This document shows positions 6,244-7,376 of a DNA stretch of 7,376 nucleotides, one piece after another. The position numbers and the translations under genes were made by a program. The notes beneath the pieces are model-generated. The model saw only the letters and a program-made list of their open reading frames with translations. It made no database searches and was not told where the DNA came from. Each line of letters starts with the position of its first letter. The stretch's first letter is position 1. The DNA is from Clostridiales bacterium (GTDB lineage Bacteria; Bacillota; Clostridia; Lachnospirales; Lachnospiraceae). The stretch is from assembly GCA_019418195.1 (NCBI GenBank), contig DYCJ01000124.1, forward strand, positions 1-7,376. The letters are read 5' to 3'.

Positions 6244-6249
6244 CCTCCT
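6244..6249 (-). promoter_or_regulatory. Ribosome binding site of the DtxR-like gene
   Basis: AGGAGG on the minus strand, 14 bases after the TAG stop of the ABC gene (6264-6266). It indicates an operon with the exporter. The 9-base distance to CTG 6234 supports that codon, or an ATG that once stood there, as the start. Confidence 0.65.
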
Positions 6250-6263
6250 GTTACTATTTGCAA

Positions 6264-7376
6264 CTACAGGGACCAACCTTTTTGATACTGCATCTGCTGT
6301 ACCAAAGCTGCATATAAACCATTCATCTCCATGAGTTCATCGTGCTTTCCTGCCTCTTCGATTTTCCCATCGTTTAGCACCAATATTTGATCCGCATTTT
6401 TAATTGTATGCAAACGATGCGCGATAACCAACAGGATTTTATCTCGTACCAATTCATCAATAGCCTCTTGTATATAACTTTCATTATCACTATCGACACT
6501 TGCAGTCGCCTCATCCAAAATAACAATAGGTGCGTCCTTTAAAATACAGCGTGCGATAGAAATGCGTTGCTTTTCTCCTCCGGATAAAGTTGCCCCTCCC
6601 TCGCCAATCATGGTATTGAATCCCTCTGGCATGGCCATAATAAAATCATAACACCGGGCTTTTTTTGCAGCTTCATAAACCTCTTTTTCGGTGGCTTCTG
6701 ATCTTCCCATTAAGATATTATTGTATATGGTATCCTGAAACAAATATACGTTTTGGAACACCATACTAATCTGTCCCATAAGTTCTTCTATGGATAAGTC
6801 CCTAATATCAACACCTTTCACTGTTATAGAACCACTTTTTACATCCCAGAACCGGGCAAGCGAATTTGCTATTGTTGATTTGCCTGAACCGCTCGGCCCA
6901 ACAAGAGCAGTCATTGTATTTTCTTTTAAAGAAAATGTAACATTGTGCAAGACCTCATGATCCCCATATGCAAAACTTACATTTTCATAATCTACTACGT
7001 TGCCATCAGCAGACTCTGGCAATTTCACGGTGCCTGTATCTGGTAAAATCTTTTCATCCAATATTTCTTCTAACCTATCCAAACAGCTCTCCATAACTGT
7101 CAGATTAGCAGATTCCATAAAAAGTGTTTTCAGAGGATTAAACACCTCTAAGACAAATAACAACATCCCCATAACATATGTCAAAGTAAGCGCCCCATTT
7201 ATGTATGCGATCACACCATATAGAAAGATACCGACAATTCCAAATGCATAGATAATATTCAATCCAGAGATCCACGGTGTTGCAGTTTTTTCAAATGAAA
7301 TGCTTTTATCGCGTGATTCCTTAAAGTTCTCTTGTAACTGTTTTGATTTTTCACCTAACAAGTTGTAACTCTTTAT
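6264..7376 (-). CDS. ABC exporter subunit (fused membrane and ATPase domains), IrtA/IrtB-YbtP/YbtQ type, 5' end outside window
   Basis: C-terminal 370 residues of a half-size ABC transporter with a fused membrane domain. The frame stays open to the right edge, so the first membrane helices lie outside. Counting from the Leu codon at 7361: two hydrophobic helices (about 30-55 and 59-80, ending in LEVFNPLKTLF), linker, A-loop Tyr122, Walker A GPSGSGKST (155-163), Q-loop Gln203 in SMVFQNVYLF, signature LSGGEKQR (259-266), Walker B IVILDEAT with Asp283/Glu284, and H-loop His315. All ATPase motifs are intact. ARFWDVKSG, ISMVFQNVYLF and the Trp-containing end (QKGWSL) are typical of the IrtAB/YbtPQ siderophore-linked group, whose members usually work as heterodimers; a partner gene would be expected just upstream. 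The stop is followed after 14 bases by the ribosome site of a DtxR-like gene, fitting a metal-related role (inference). Base composition is AT-richer than uvrAB. The substrate cannot be told from sequence. Confidence 0.9.
   Translation of the reverse strand: MKSYNLLGEKSKQLQENFKESRDKSISFEKTATPWISGLNIIYAFGIVGIFLYGVIAYINGALTLTYVMGMLLFVLEVFNPLKTLFMESANLTVMESCLDRLEEILDEKILPDTGTVKLPESADGNVVDYENVSFAYGDHEVLHNVTFSLKENTMTALVGPSGSGKSTIANSLARFWDVKSGSITVKGVDIRDLSIEELMGQISMVFQNVYLFQDTIYNNILMGRSEATEKEVYEAAKKARCYDFIMAMPEGFNTMIGEGGATLSGGEKQRISIARCILKDAPIVILDEATASVDSDNESYIQEAIDELVRDKILLVIAHRLHTIKNADQILVLNDGKIEEAGKHDELMEMNGLYAALVQQMQYQKGWSL

Overview
The window looks like a chromosomal segment of a gut-type Clostridia bacterium, most likely Lachnospiraceae. 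This is inferred from the wording of the UvrA/UvrB proteins, the strong AGGAGG-type ribosome binding sites, the Firmicutes-style large serine recombinase, and the siderophore-type ABC exporter paired with a DtxR-like regulator. Every gene I can support lies on the minus strand, so transcription runs from right to left.

Right block (about 5515-7376), in transcription order: the C-terminal half of an ABC exporter subunit of the IrtA/IrtB-YbtP/YbtQ type (5' end outside the window); a DtxR-type metalloregulator reduced to its DNA-binding domain; a winged-helix (OmpR-type DNA-binding domain) regulator without a receiver domain; and a Rho-independent terminator. The close spacing and consecutive Shine-Dalgarno sites indicate one operon. 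Both regulators are damaged. The DtxR-like gene has lost its metal-binding domain and reads straight into the leader of the next gene. The winged-helix gene has a frameshift in a run of seven C that replaces its canonical ending. Neither has a standard start codon at the expected place. The ABC gene itself looks intact and is AT-richer than the uvr genes.

Middle block (about 3694-5514): a remnant of a large serine recombinase keeps only the zinc-ribbon and coiled-coil C-terminal half and ends at a clean terminator. Its truncation point coincides with a perfect 28-bp inverted repeat. Between it and uvrB lie about 730 bp without genes. That stretch contains a compact hairpin region (4077-4147), a block of GCTATCGTT repeats in both orientations (4166-4350), and the presumed uvrB promoter region with a one-mismatch LexA-box candidate.

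Left block (1-3693): uvrB (complete) and uvrA (5' part; the gene runs off the left edge), in the usual uvrB-uvrA order of a nucleotide excision repair operon. UvrB is full length, but its Walker A motif reads GSGKP instead of GSGKT, at a residue that should contact the Mg-ATP. uvrB very probably starts at GTG 3679, nine bases inside the longest reading frame.

Overall, this is a core DNA-repair operon next to a decaying accessory segment and an exporter/regulator operon. I do not see a complete new system. The points most worth checking are the UvrB Walker A substitution, the poly-C frameshift in the winged-helix regulator, the truncated DtxR-like gene and the unexplained repeat block. Several lesions sit in homopolymers, so sequencing error has to be excluded first.
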